Position numbers and translations under genes: made by a program. The notes beneath the pieces are model-generated. The model had not been told where the DNA came from. It searched no databases and saw nothing but the letters and a program-made list of their open reading frames with translations. From Ectobius pallidus (taxonomy: Eukaryota; Arthropoda; Insecta; Blattodea; Ectobiidae), in assembly GCA_964059195.1 (NCBI GenBank), contig CAXKWD010000005.1:44469825-44533824 (forward strand): a DNA stretch of 64,000 nt. The letters run 5' to 3'. This document shows, in pieces, positions 1 through 9,683 of the stretch (position 1 is the stretch's first letter; the number at the start of each line of letters is the position of its first letter).

Positions 1-718
1 GAAATGTGGACAAGTAGTCCTTGACGTTCTATTTATAACTTCCTAACATATCTACGTAACTAGCAACTTAACTAAGAAGTGATCGACCACTCCAACCCTA
101 CGATCTACATTTGCAGATTCATCACATCAGTTGTGGAATATATATGATATCTCGGAGGATATTTAATACTACTAACCTTACACAAGAACTGTAAGACCGA
201 TACAAATAATATATATTACGCTTTTTTGACAACAATCTGTATAGACGTATATCAACACGCTTGTAATTCAGTAAAGTTAAAATCACCAAAATAAGCTAAT
301 GACATATATCATATAACTATGGTATCTATGTACTTGATTGCATTAATTTTATCTATTTTCTAACACAACTAACAACTGTAGTCCTACAATTTGATGTAAT
401 AGCCATTTTGTAAAGTTTGTAATTTGTCATTGTCTGTAAACACACCTGTGGATATATTTTTATAAACACATATTTGTGAACTTTCAATGACGTTAACTGG
501 TCTTTAGCTATAATATGTCTATTGATAAACTGAATTCAATAAATTGGAATATTCACTAATGCCACGTTGTTTCTGGACCTTATATATTAATTTCTGTTTT
601 TAACCTATCGTCATTTGTTAAATATAATTTGATACAAATATCAACAAACCTGTTTGGTTAATACACGTCGTTTTCAATTTGACTTCTCTTAATTTTTAGA
701 CATTAATATTGTATGCAA
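1..718. other. Unassigned AT-rich DNA
   Basis: No convincing coding region, RNA gene or repeat boundary is visible here. The sequence is AT-rich with short ORFs only. It reads as intergenic or intronic background up to the target duplication of the SINE that begins at 730. Confidence 0.5.
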
Positions 719-729
719 TTTATTGTCTT
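719..729. repeat. Target-site duplication of SINE A1 (left)
   Basis: TTTATTGTCTT is repeated exactly at 1224-1234, on the other side of the SINE. Confidence 0.8.
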
Positions 730-1159
730 CTCAGGGGATGCGTTCAATCCTCTCACGCAGCGGGCCCGGGTTCGATTCCTGGTCGGGACAAGTTACCTAG
801 GTGGGGTTTTTTTCTGGGGTTTTTCCTCACCTTTGAGACAAATGTCGGGTAACTTTAGGCCCTTGTGGTCCCCAGATATCATCTGGCCGTCATTATCATC
901 TTCATCCCATCCTCGCCTTCTTTGGAGCGAGTGTGTGTGTGTGTGAATGGTGTGTCTCGTCCTATGTGTTCGTGTTGTCTCGGAGGTCGCCCCGGCATTG
1001 GGCTGATCACTCATCCGGGGAGGCCCTCCATGTCCTTGTCTGGTCAAAAAAGTATGTATGTGATCCAAAGTTAATCCCTCTCCCGACAGGTCGCGGCCCT
1101 GTAAGGCCCGGGCGGCTTGGGTCGCTTAAATCCTAAAAGGGAGAGGTGAAACTACGATA

Positions 1160-1211
<52 letters not shown>

Positions 1212-1223
1212 GAGAAAGAAAGA
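730..1223 (+). mobile_element. tRNA-derived SINE, family A, copy 1 (5'-truncated head)
   Basis: The head carries a pol III B-box (GGTTCGATTCC near 769-779) after a GC-rich CAGCGGGCCCGG stretch. The body contains a TCATTATCATCTTCATCC motif and a GTGTGTGT tract, and the tail is an (AAAG)n run at about 1159-1222. The insertion is flanked by an 11-bp direct repeat TTTATTGTCTT at 719-729 and 1224-1234, a target-site duplication. Comparison with copy 2 at 2296 shows that the first nucleotides, including most of the A-box, are missing here. Confidence 0.85.
1159..1222 (+). repeat. (AAAG)n microsatellite, SINE tail
   Basis: This is a nearly perfect GAAA/AAAG tetranucleotide run forming the 3' tail of the SINE A1 insertion. 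Confidence 0.9.
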
Positions 1224-1234
1224 TTTATTGTCTT

Positions 1235-1904
1235 AGTATTCTAACCTAACTTATATATGTTTAACATACAATCTAATATATCACATTTTAATTTTAATTT
1301 ATCACACTAGTAGAAAATCTAGCGTTATAATAAGACTGATATCATACTAATCGAGATATTCCACACCTAAGTTTTTTTTTACTCTTTGTGTTGCTTTATT
1401 AATGAGAGCATAAGGATAATTCTAATACTTCTATTCAAGTTTCCCTCATTTGCAAAATGAAGTTCATTAATAACGTCCTAACATAGGCTTACGCCGAGGT
1501 GCTGGTTGGTCGAGTGGTTGTGCTAAAAACCAGAAGGTCATTGTGCCGACCACCCAGATGAAACCATAGTAATTTTTCATTTTCTCTAATCCTTTTTTTT
1601 GGACCAGCTTAATCTCCAATAACACAGTGCGATAATGAATTTGCCACGATACAAAAACATGTAATTCCAATGTAGTTGAATACACTAATTTCCATATATT
1701 TTACTAGCACCAGTCACATAACTTTTACATTCACTTTAGCTCTACCTCTTTGACCGTTTGCTATCACCTAAACGGTTTTTCTGGAATCGCAATTTTACCT
1801 GCGCACGACCGCATGAATTTTGTTGTCGCCCTGCTTCAAAACCACCAGCAGAATAGACACTGGAAGATGAAACAGACTACTAAGATTACAGAGATCATGA
1901 CTGT
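1235..1904. other. Unassigned DNA with a weak tRNA-like patch
   Basis: Nothing coding is supported. Around 1500-1540 a stretch (TGGTCGAGTGG) resembles a pol III A-box, followed about 40 nt later by a poor B-box, so a decayed SINE head is possible. The evidence is weak. Confidence 0.3.
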
Positions 1905-1912
1905 ATGCCGTC
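1905..1912. repeat. 8-bp target-site duplication of the hAT element
   Basis: ATGCCGTC precedes the left end and recurs at 4175-4182 directly after the right end. Confidence 0.92.
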
Positions 1913-2295
1913 CAGTGTTGGGCATTAATCAATTAATTTTTCAATCAACTCGTTAATTGACTAAAAATTTAATTGCAATTAAACGTTTAATTTCATGTTG
2001 CAATTAAATTATTTGGATTAATGTATGTTAATCTTAACTCGCAATTAAAATAATTGCAATTAACTTGTTTAATTGTTCCATGAAACAATTAAAACTAACA
2101 ATTAACTTACTTACCTTTACCGAAATCAATTAAAAGTATACAAGATAAAAAAATTTTACCTACATCAATAAAAATCAATACTAGGCCTACTTATTGATAA
2201 AAAACGAATATCATCCTTCATTATACCCATTATTTATATTTTAATGTATATTTTTCATTTGTGCAATGTTTTGACATCGTACATAACAAAAAAGT

Positions 2296-2612
2296 CCACC
2301 GATGTGGCTCAGGAGATCCGTTCAATCCTCTCCCGCAGCGGGCCCGGGTTCGATTCCAAGTTACCTGGGTGAGGCTTTTCCCTCACCTGTGAGAGAAAAG
2401 TCAGGTAACTTTAGGCCCTTGTGGTCCCAAGATATCATCTACCATCATTATCATCTTCATACCATCCTCGCCTTGTTTGGAGGGAGTGTGTGTGTGTGGG
2501 TGTGAATGGTGTGTATCGTCCTATTTGTTCGTGTTGTCTCGGAGGTGGCCCCGGCATTGGGATGATCACTCATCCGGGGAGGCCCTCCATGCCTTTGTCT
2601 GGTCAAAAAAGT
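2296..2612 (+). mobile_element. tRNA-derived SINE, family A, copy 2 (3'-truncated)
   Basis: It is collinear with the SINE at 730-1223. It includes the tRNA-like head (GATGTGGCTCAGG A-box, GGTTCGATTCC B-box), the CATTATCATCTTCAT stretch and the GTGTGTGTGG tract, and stops at CAAAAAAGT without the AAAG tail. The 9-mer CAAAAAAGT stands at both edges (2287-2295 and 2604-2612). Because this word also occurs inside the SINE body of copy 1, it may be a microhomology rather than a true duplication. The SINE has displaced upstream transposase coding sequence of the hAT element. Confidence 0.8.
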
Positions 2613-2954
2613 GATCCTGAGAATATTCATTTACTTCCTGCTCATTTTCGATGCTGTGCACATACGTAAGCCTATGCGCAACTACGGACGCAAACAAAAT
2701 TTTGAGCGAGCAAAACACCCCATTGTCCGAAATGCATGCTACAGTCATGAAGTTTTGTGGAAGACTGCAGGACTGTAATACAGGACGTATTACAACACAC
2801 GTTAAGCCGACCTGGTGAGACAAGATGGAATAGCTTGTTTGATGCGCTCCAGCAAATTTACAACATAAAAATAAAAAAACCTTGCTTTTACATAGATCAT
2901 TAAACATAAAAAATGCTATAAAAGAGAACTAATTTGATTACATACACGAGTATT
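2613..2954 (+). pseudogene. hAT transposase, central fragment
   Basis: Reading across frames gives two hallmarks of the hAT catalytic region. One is a Cys/His patch of the type HFRCCAHT (about 2640-2670), matching the family's C.AHT.NL motif. The other is ETRWNSLFDALQQI (about 2815-2860), matching the TRWNS signature of the RNase-H-like fold. Stops and frameshifts interrupt the sequence between and after the motifs. The fragment lies between SINE A2 on the left and SINE B1 on the right and continues as the C-terminal part from 3131. It would have cut and joined DNA at the element's ends in the nucleus. It is inactive here. Confidence 0.75.
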
Positions 2955-3130
2955 TAATAATTAAGGAATCGCGCAGAATGTGCATTATCTTAACCTACTG
3001 ACAAACACCCAGTCCTGAACCCAGGAAAGGGATTTTTCACTACTCAAAAATCCCCGACCCGGCCGGGAATCGAACCCGGGCCGCCGGAGTGGAAGGCAGG
3101 CGCGCTAGAGACTCACCCATGGCGACGGAC
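2955..3130 (-). mobile_element. tRNA-derived SINE, family B, copy 1
   Basis: On the minus strand the head is at 3130 and reads as a tRNA-like module with a B-box GGTTCGATTCCCGGCCGGG, then a short body with CCTGGGTTCAGGACTGGG-type sequence, ending in an AT-rich CCTTAATTA tail near 2957. It matches the SINE at 42616-42793 almost end to end. It interrupts the hAT transposase remnant. I could not make out a clear target duplication. Confidence 0.82.
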
Positions 3131-3859
3131 ATGACCTGTACTGCACCAGACGTGGCAGAAGCCCTCGACATAATGCAGAGTGAGACCAACGCATATTATG
3201 GGATAGTCCTGCCGTGCCTTCAGGCATTAAGAAAAAACTACACAAAATTGAAAGGAAAAAAACTTTTCTTTTTGCAACCCTTTGATCAAGGCATACGGGG
3301 AGAGTGTTGAAAAAAGATTTGAAAAAATTTATGACATCAGCACTCCTGAAGCGGAAAATGCGGCTATTGCGGCATTGTCGTACCCAAGATTTAAAAATAA
3401 ATGGTTAACCTGTTTAGAGCCCGCGGATCGTACAAAACTTCTAAACGTTTTCAAGACCTATATTTCCAAACAAATGAAAGACAACGTAGAAACATCAGTA
3501 GCAACAAAACAAGTACCGAAAAAAATAGTTTTTCAACTTTAACTCTGACTCGGACTCCCGATATTTCATCGACAGAAACAAACCAAATCTCCTTCGATGC
3601 ACCACTGACAAAAGCCGAACTTTTAATGCTGCAATTTTTTGCAGAAGAAAGCCAGGATTTGCAACTCCTCAACAGATATCCTGAGATAAAAAGCGTTTTC
3701 ATTAAATATAACACACCTTTGCCATCGTCAGCTGCAGTTGAACGGCTTTTTTCTTTTGCAACAATGACAAATCTGCCGAAGAGTCACAAATTGACCGACA
3801 GTATGTTCGAAAAGAGAGTCGTGTTAAAATGCAATCTAAACTATTATAAGAAATTATAG
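3131..3859 (+). pseudogene. hAT transposase, C-terminal part with dimerisation domain
   Basis: Three overlapping frames together cover about 240 residues. Near the end they carry the hAT C-terminal dimerisation signature: a RYPEIKSVFIKYNT stretch, then PLPSSAAVERLFSFA, then FEKRVVLKCN (about 3680-3840). Frame changes occur near 3290 and 3540, so the protein is broken. The frame ends with TAG at 3857-3859. It belongs to the element bounded by 1913 and 4174. The family acts as an oligomer through this domain. That is family knowledge and not shown here. Confidence 0.85.
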
Positions 3860-4199
3860 TCTGTCGTTATGTGTGTAATCAGGTTTAATTAAAATCATTC
3901 ATGTGTATTAATATCAGTGTTTTATTTGTAACTAAGTTAACATGTGTATTACAGTATCTTACTTACGCATTTTGTTATGATACCAGGCCCGTACAGTAGT
4001 CCTTTTTAATTGTTAGTTTTTATTTAAATTCATATAACAATTAAAAATAATCAATTGTTAATTGTAATTTTCCACAATTACAATTGATCAATTATTAATT
4101 GCTACCACTACAATTAACAATTGATCAATTGTTAATCTTTAATTGTCTTTACAATTAAAATTTGCCCAACACTGATGCCGTCTACATAACGGCTACAAC

Positions 4200-5035
4200 T
4201 ATAGCCGTAAAAACAGGCAGAATTGAACAGTCTTGTAAGATATCTAAATCTTTTAACTAGACAAGCAGAATTACTTTGGTCTCGTCTTCAAGGAAAAATA
4301 AAAACTGCTACAACAAAACATCAAGCTTTCCGTTTATCTGTTGGTCTATCCATTTTTTCTCAATAAGTGATTGGTATATTGTAATGATATAGATGGGCTG
4401 CTTACGGATATTGGGATGATTCACGGTCCAGAAGAATGCGTCTATATATAGGTTACTCAAAAATTACTTTCAAAACTGTTCTCTTCCATAACGGAAACGA
4501 GAAACCTCCAGTACCAGTGGTCCATTCCGTTCAATTAAAGGAAACCTACGAGTACGTCAGATTCTATTCACAAATGGAAAATCTGTGGTGATCTCAAAGG
4601 TCTGGGACTTCTTCTAGGAACGCAGACTGGTTACAAAAGATATTGGTGTTTTTTTGTCAATGGGATGGTAGGGTAAGGAAAGACCATTACATAGTCAACA
4701 GTGGGCTTTGATGGAAACCTTCAATCCTGGTGAAAAAAATGCGTCGCATGAACCCTTTGTTGGCAAAGACAGTATGCTCTTAACACCGCTACATCTGAAA
4801 TTGGGCTTTATGGAGAATTTTGTGAAAGCAATGAACAAATGTGGTCGGAGTTTTCAATTTTAATGTCTCGATTTCCTTAAATTAGTTCTACAGAAGGTAA
4901 TTTAATTGGATCTAAGATTCGTGACTTGATAAAAGACATTATCATTGGAATGTTGTTGACAGATACTGATAAAGCAGTTTGGTTTGCCTTCAAACATGTA
5001 AGCAACAATATCTTGGAAATGAAAGAATGAATAAT
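4200..5035 (+). pseudogene. Relic of a multicopy insect protein family (ICGDLK-type), function unknown
   Basis: Translation in shifting frames gives a trail of segments in the order I recall from a protein family repeated many times in arthropod genomes. These are AELLWSRLQGK (about 4270-4300), a YIGYSKITFKTVLFHNGN segment (4445-4500), KWKICGDLK (about 4573-4600), CQWDGR (about 4655-4675), LHLKLGFMENFVKAMN (about 4790-4840), and a closing IRDLIKD/AFKHVSNNILEMK stretch (4915-5027). At least five frameshifts or stops lie between them. No catalytic motif is known to me for this family, and many copies are probably dispersed by transposition. The identification is from memory of these conserved words. 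Confidence 0.6.
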
Positions 5036-6800
5036 GAATAATGAAATAATTAATGAATTTTAACCAATCAAAAACTTTTAGAAATAATTTTATAAATTTA
5101 GTGTGAATTATAAGTTCGAGAAATATATTCCTAATGTATTAGTTTTAGCAAAACTTACAGTCATTTAAAATTGGAGATGCGTTACTTTTGAAATACATGA
5201 TTCAATGAACAGTAAGTTGTGTACAGTACAGTAGTGATCCCACAGGTTTCTCGAACGCTCATCGTCTGGTTTATGAACTTGTGTTGAATATTATTCACAA
5301 AGAGACCAGCACTAGACAATAATCGGAGTTTAAATACGCCCGTGAATCAGGTGGACCGAATTGGACAAGTGCGTGGGCCACCCGTGATGAATTGTAATGC
5401 GACTCCAGAATGGGGGGAGGTGGTTGGGGGCGCCAGGGTGGCGCTGGGAGACAAGTTGAGCTGGCGCCGAAATGACAATATTCCAGTGTGCCAGAGTTGG
5501 TAAAACTTACAACAAAAAAATATTGCACCTTACTTCCCTCAAATTGGTTGCGTTATGAGACTCCGGGGCTTTTTGACAAAATACTGTCGACTTTTACAAA
5601 GTGTGAAGTGTCTTTCTTTTCCTCTTTTTTATTGAACTAAGTGTGTGGTTGGGAAGTTTGAGGAAGGAGAGACGCTTAGAACGATACAAGTCTGTGTGTG
5701 GAGGGAATGATTAGTACTCCCTAGCTTCTAGGGTTGGAAGAGACCCAAAGTGTTCCGTGACCTTCTTACTCAGAGTGAGGTCAAAGTTCTGGAAGTGCAT
5801 TTTATGAGAAATTTAAGATATCCAGTTACAAGCTTTCTTTAAATTGTTTATATATCTTATACTGCTTTAGGAACGTGAATTTCCCAAACCGAATATAACG
5901 CATTATTCATATCATAGACGATGAAATTATTATATCATTACACCGCTGCAGATAAGCAGAACCAAACGACAAACTTGTATCTTAGCTATTGTCTAAGATG
6001 ATATAATTAATATTATGTTATCACGCTTAACCCTCGCTTGGTATCTGGGGTGTATTTGAACCCTCACTTCTTAAATTAGAAATAAACAATTATTTAAAGT
6101 TACATAGGCTTCTCAACCTCCAAATAAGATATTTGCGGGCATTTTACTATAATTTGGTAACATATTCATACTTGTACGACCAAACAAGAAAACTACCAGC
6201 AGCAACTGCCATTACTGACTCGGCTACACCGTCTTTTACACTGTATGAGTATTGTAGTAATAAATTCAGATGTCAGCAATTGTATATTGGTTTAGTAATA
6301 TGTGATATAATTTTTATTCCTATCCGTTGAGATGATTTTTTGGAACTAAAAAAACTACAGCATAATATTTGTAGACTGTAAGGACAATAATGTAAATTAA
6401 TTGTATCTTGAAACAGTGATGAACTATTTCACAAAATGCATTGTTATTATATAAGCATTATTGTCTTTTTGCGAGATATAACATTTACATTTATCATCAT
6501 TTCTAATCACACAATGATAGAATCACTGTGGGATCAGACATATAACATGTTTCTTTAGAGCTGATACCATTGGAGGATTAAGCTGTGAGCCAATGGCGAT
6601 GACGACAAAGTTAGTATTAAATTATATAATTACAGCACTCACGATAAAGCAATCTTCATTTTTACGGTGTAAGCTAATAGCGAAGATACAATGGTATTCT
6701 CATTTAACAATTGTAGACTGAAACCTTAATCTTATAATGACGTTAGCCAAATCGAAAATGTTTAACGTGGCCTATTCTACTTTGCACTACTCATAACAAT
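5036..6800. other. Unassigned DNA with a GC-rich patch and a lone piggyBac-like end
   Basis: A GC-rich block at about 5390-5475 (GGGGGAGGTGGTTGGGGGCG followed by GCCAGGGTGGCGC) stands out from its AT-rich surroundings, but no coding frame can be defended. At 6027-6060 TTAACCCTCGCTTGGTATCT followed by GGGGTG resembles a piggyBac-type terminus at a TTAA site, without a partner that I can find. Nothing else is recognised. Confidence 0.35.
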
Positions 6801-6973
6801 GTTGTTTTCTCATATATGTAGCATACGTTGGCTAACATTCTGTAGCACTAGCAAGATGGCGACTGGACTGAGCGTCTCGAGTGAGCTACTAACGATCAAA
6901 TTGAATAAAGTTAGTAAAAAAGCAATAATTAAAATATTAGTTAGCAAAGTAGTATTTAGACTCGAGTGATGCA

Positions 6974-7910
6974 ATGAAACATTATTTTCAAACTTTATTC
7001 CGAAGTGATAGTGAAAATTCAAAATGTGATTGTGAAGTAAGTTCACGCCTCTCGCAAGAGAGTGAGGTTAAGGACTCTGATAATGCTTTTTTTTTAAGCA
7101 TTATCATCTTTTAGTGACACTGACAATATGGTTCATGTTCGCATTTTTAAATATATAGTAAAACAGAAGGATTTTACTATTAATGAATTAAAAGAAAGAA
7201 TTACTAGCTTAGATCAACAGAAGAATGTTCCAAGTGATCATGGACATGTAACCCCATCATCTAGTAAGACGAAGGGTCCTGAACAAAGGAATGGTATATG
7301 TGGACAAAATAAATTTAATGATCAGTCTGTTACTAGCCCTGAAATTTAAACTATTGACAAAGGTGCTGGCTCAAGTGTACCGAATGATAATCCTATCAAG
7401 TTCAGTGATGTGGTTAAAACATCGTCTCGTTCTGTCAACATGGATGATCAAAATGTCAAAAATAGCATAAATTGTCAACAGGACAGTGACTGGCATACAG
7501 TTCCATACAAGAGCAAGAAGAATGTTGGAAATAATAATAAATCAAGGAATAAGCAAGTATCTAGACCTACTTCTAATGAAAAAAGGCGTCATACTTTGGT
7601 GATTGGTAATCGTTTAGAAAGTGAATGTGAATCAATTAACATCAAAGGAGTGGAAAAATCAGTGATTCTACATGTCTATCGCATTGATCCTAACACTAGT
7701 TCGGATGATCTCAAAAAATATCTTGCAAAATGTTTTCCTGAGGTAGAGTGTGAAGGCCTAAATTCTAGGCATCCCGAAGAATATTCCTCTTTCGAGGTGA
7801 AAATTTCCCAAAAAATTTTTGAAAGGGCCATGGACCCATCTGTGTGGCCGAAGAACGCCTGTGTAAGATATTTTTTATATCGCAAACCAAAGGTAACTCA
7901 GAAAGTTTGA
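6974..7910 (+). pseudogene. LINE ORF1 (RNA-binding protein with an RRM-like C-terminus)
   Basis: The first ATG that fits is at 6974 and runs to a frame break in the T-run near 7090. The frame resumes by 7128, is cut by TAA at 7347-7349, and continues in the same frame to the TGA at 7908-7910. Discounting these two lesions it is about 310 codons. The final 85 or so residues hold SVILHVYRIDPNTSSDDL, then YSSFEVKI and MDPSVWPKNACVRYF. I recognise this from invertebrate CR1-like ORF1 proteins, where it forms a non-canonical RRM that binds element RNA. The middle is hydrophilic and Ser/Asn/Lys-rich. ORF2 overlaps its end. Confidence 0.75.
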
Positions 7911-8584
7911 TATATGAACCGGACTTATTGCTATTGAATACACAAATTTTAAATAATGAAAAAATAAATTATTTAGTTATAGATATATCAAAATTGGATA
8001 AACTAAAATTCATCTGCCTTACTGAAATTTGGTTTACTAATGATTGCACTTCGAATTATCAAATTCTGGGATTCTACCTTAGCTCGTTTTATAAACGAAA
8101 TGTTTGTAAAGGAGGGGGTGTGGCAATACGGGTGAAGGATGAAATTAATGTTTTCCCTCTGGATATTCAGAATTTTGGTTGTGATAAACATATTGAGATA
8201 TGTGGTGTTCAGTATGAATGTAAGCCAAACTTGAAGCTTATTATTTTAACCATTTACCGATCTCCATCTGGAGATTTACAAATATTTTATGATAGGTTAC
8301 ATGAAGTTTTAAATTATTTATACCAACCTAATGTGAAGATTTTACTCTGTAGTAATTTTAATGTTGACGCGTACTCTGAAAATCCAGAGTATAATACTTT
8401 ACGAAATATTTTAGCTCAGTTCAATTTGTATAATAGGGTTCTTTGCCGACAAGAGTCACAAAGTCCACTGTTACCACTATAGATCACGTTTATACTAATT
8501 TTTAGCTCTGGTACTTCATGTGTTGTTGATAATATTTTATCTAATCATAGAACTATCTTGTTTAACTCAGCCCTTCATGACTCT
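7844..8584 (+). pseudogene. LINE ORF2, N-terminal endonuclease part
   Basis: An open frame from 7844 to 8482 gives 212 residues, and coding similarity continues one frame over (ITDHVYTNF-like) almost to the insertion at 8584. It matches the APE-type endonuclease of LINEs: LKFICLTEIWF (the TE motif), GGGVAIRVK, LIILTIYRSPSGD, and LLCSNFNVD where active copies have a G-D-F-N core. The G and D of that core are replaced here (SNFN), so nicking activity was probably already lost. The protein would nick target DNA to prime reverse transcription. The gene is interrupted by the Harbinger element and continues after 20421. Confidence 0.8.
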
Positions 8585-8586
8585 TA
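8584..8586. repeat. TTA target-site duplication of the Harbinger element
   Basis: TTA stands before GGCAGCG at 8587 and after CGCTGCC at 20417 (20418-20420). Confidence 0.85.
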
Positions 8587-8735
8587 GGCAGCGTTCACAC
8601 TGAGGCGATAAGCGATAAGCGATATATCGCAAGGACGATGTTGCGGTGATATAGGCCTACTGCGAGCGATAAATCGGCGTGACCTGGGCAATAATAATAT
8701 GGTGGAACACAATCCTCACTACTTCAGTTACAATT

Positions 8736-8950
8736 ATGAGCTCAAGTGAGGAAGACGTTGTAGTGGCTTATTGGTTCAGGCGTAGAATGAGAAGAAAAAG
8801 AAAATATTGGGTACATCCCTACAATCTTACCAACGTGCACCATAGCTCGGCTGTTGTTTCTCGACAGCTGTCTCAACATGAATCAAAATTCAGGGAGTTT
8901 TATCGAATAAACCCTGAAAACTTATTTCGAAAATTAATTAAGTGCCAGTA
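8736..8950 (+). pseudogene. Harbinger transposase (HARBI1-like nuclease), N-terminal fragment
   Basis: From the ATG at 8736 the frame reads MSSSEEDVVVAYWFRRR, then RKYWVHPYNL, then SRQLSQHESKFREFYRINPE. This is the usual opening of insect Harbinger nucleases: a basic RRR-YWVHP segment followed by an EFYRM/I-type helix. An upstream in-frame ATG at 8679 exists but adds residues not seen in the family. Similarity ends near 8935, just before a tandem-repeat segment, so the catalytic DDE core is absent. The full protein would be about 350-400 residues. This copy keeps about 70. Confidence 0.72.
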
Positions 8951-9683
8951 TGGTACTTTATGAGATTGTGTGGGGGACGAAAAATGTCTGTCCGTCTGTC
9001 TGTCCGTCCGTGTGTCTGTACGCGCTCTAACTCAAATACGCTTTTTCGGATTTTCATGAAACTTGGAAAACACATTTATAATGTCAATGGGAAGAACCCT
9101 ATTGATATTGAACCAAATCGGTTCACCGGTACCGGAGTAATGCCCAATTTAGTGCCTATTTTAATAGATTATGGCGCCTTTCTAATAGAAAGGCGCCATA
9201 ATTCAAATACGCTGTATTGGATTTCCATTAAACTTGGTATACGCATTTATGACGTCGATGAAAAGTACTCCCTTAAATTTGAACCTAATCTGTTGACCGG
9301 TACCGGAGTAAAACCCAATTTAGTGTATATTTTAAAGGCGCAATAGCTCAAATACGCCTTATCGGATATTTATGAAACTTTGTATACGCATTTATACTAT
9401 CCATGGAAAGACGTCTGTTGATGTTCAACCAAATCGGTTGGCCAGTACCGGAATAATGCCCAATTTATTGCCTTTTATGTTAATATATGAGAAGTCGCGA
9501 TAACTCAAATATGCTTTATTGGATTTTCCTGAAACTTTGTATACCCATTTATAATGAACATGGGAATATGTCTACCGATATTGGACCAAATCGGTTGACC
9601 GGTACCGGAGTAAAACCCAATTTAGTGTCTATTTTAAAAACGCGGTAACTCAAATACGCTTTACCGGATTGTTATGGAATTTG
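8948..9683 (+). repeat. Tandem repeat of 145-171 bp units with a TGTC/CGTC-rich leader
   Basis: A leader at 8981-9020 is a TCTGTCCGTCTGTCTGTCCG run. Units then begin at about 9029, 9200, 9345, 9503 and 9647, each starting AACTCAAATACGC-like and containing GAAACTT, ATTTATA, a GGTTCACCGGTACCGGAGTA-like word and CCCAATTTAGTG. The first two units lie in one open frame that yields a repeated KLG..IY.V and PN..TGTGV peptide. The fifth unit is cut by the LTR element at 9683 and resumes at 17518-17625. It appears to be a separate repeat that landed in the Harbinger gene. Confidence 0.8.

Larger units (their letters stand above)
1913..4174 (+). mobile_element. hAT-superfamily DNA transposon, defective
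   Basis: Both ends carry the same 12-bp terminal inverted repeat, CAGTGTTGGGCA at 1913 and its complement ending at 4174. The flanks are a perfect 8-bp direct repeat ATGCCGTC (1905-1912 and 4175-4182), the duplication length typical of hAT. Subterminal zones of roughly 150-200 bp at each end are packed with AATTG/CAATT words. The interior encodes recognisable pieces of a hAT transposase (2613-3859) but is broken by two SINE insertions and frameshifts, so the copy cannot be autonomous. The N-terminal coding part, where a BED-type zinc finger would lie, is not seen. Confidence 0.92.

Noticed and set aside
793..1136. Overlapping ORFs on both strands in the first SINE
   Set aside because: They follow from the GC-rich SINE body and the GT repeat. 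The sequence recurs at 2296 with different frames, so no protein is implied.
6027..6065. piggyBac element from a TTAACCC terminus
   Set aside because: The end looks right but no inverted partner with TTAA was found before the LINE starts, so only a possible solo end is noted.
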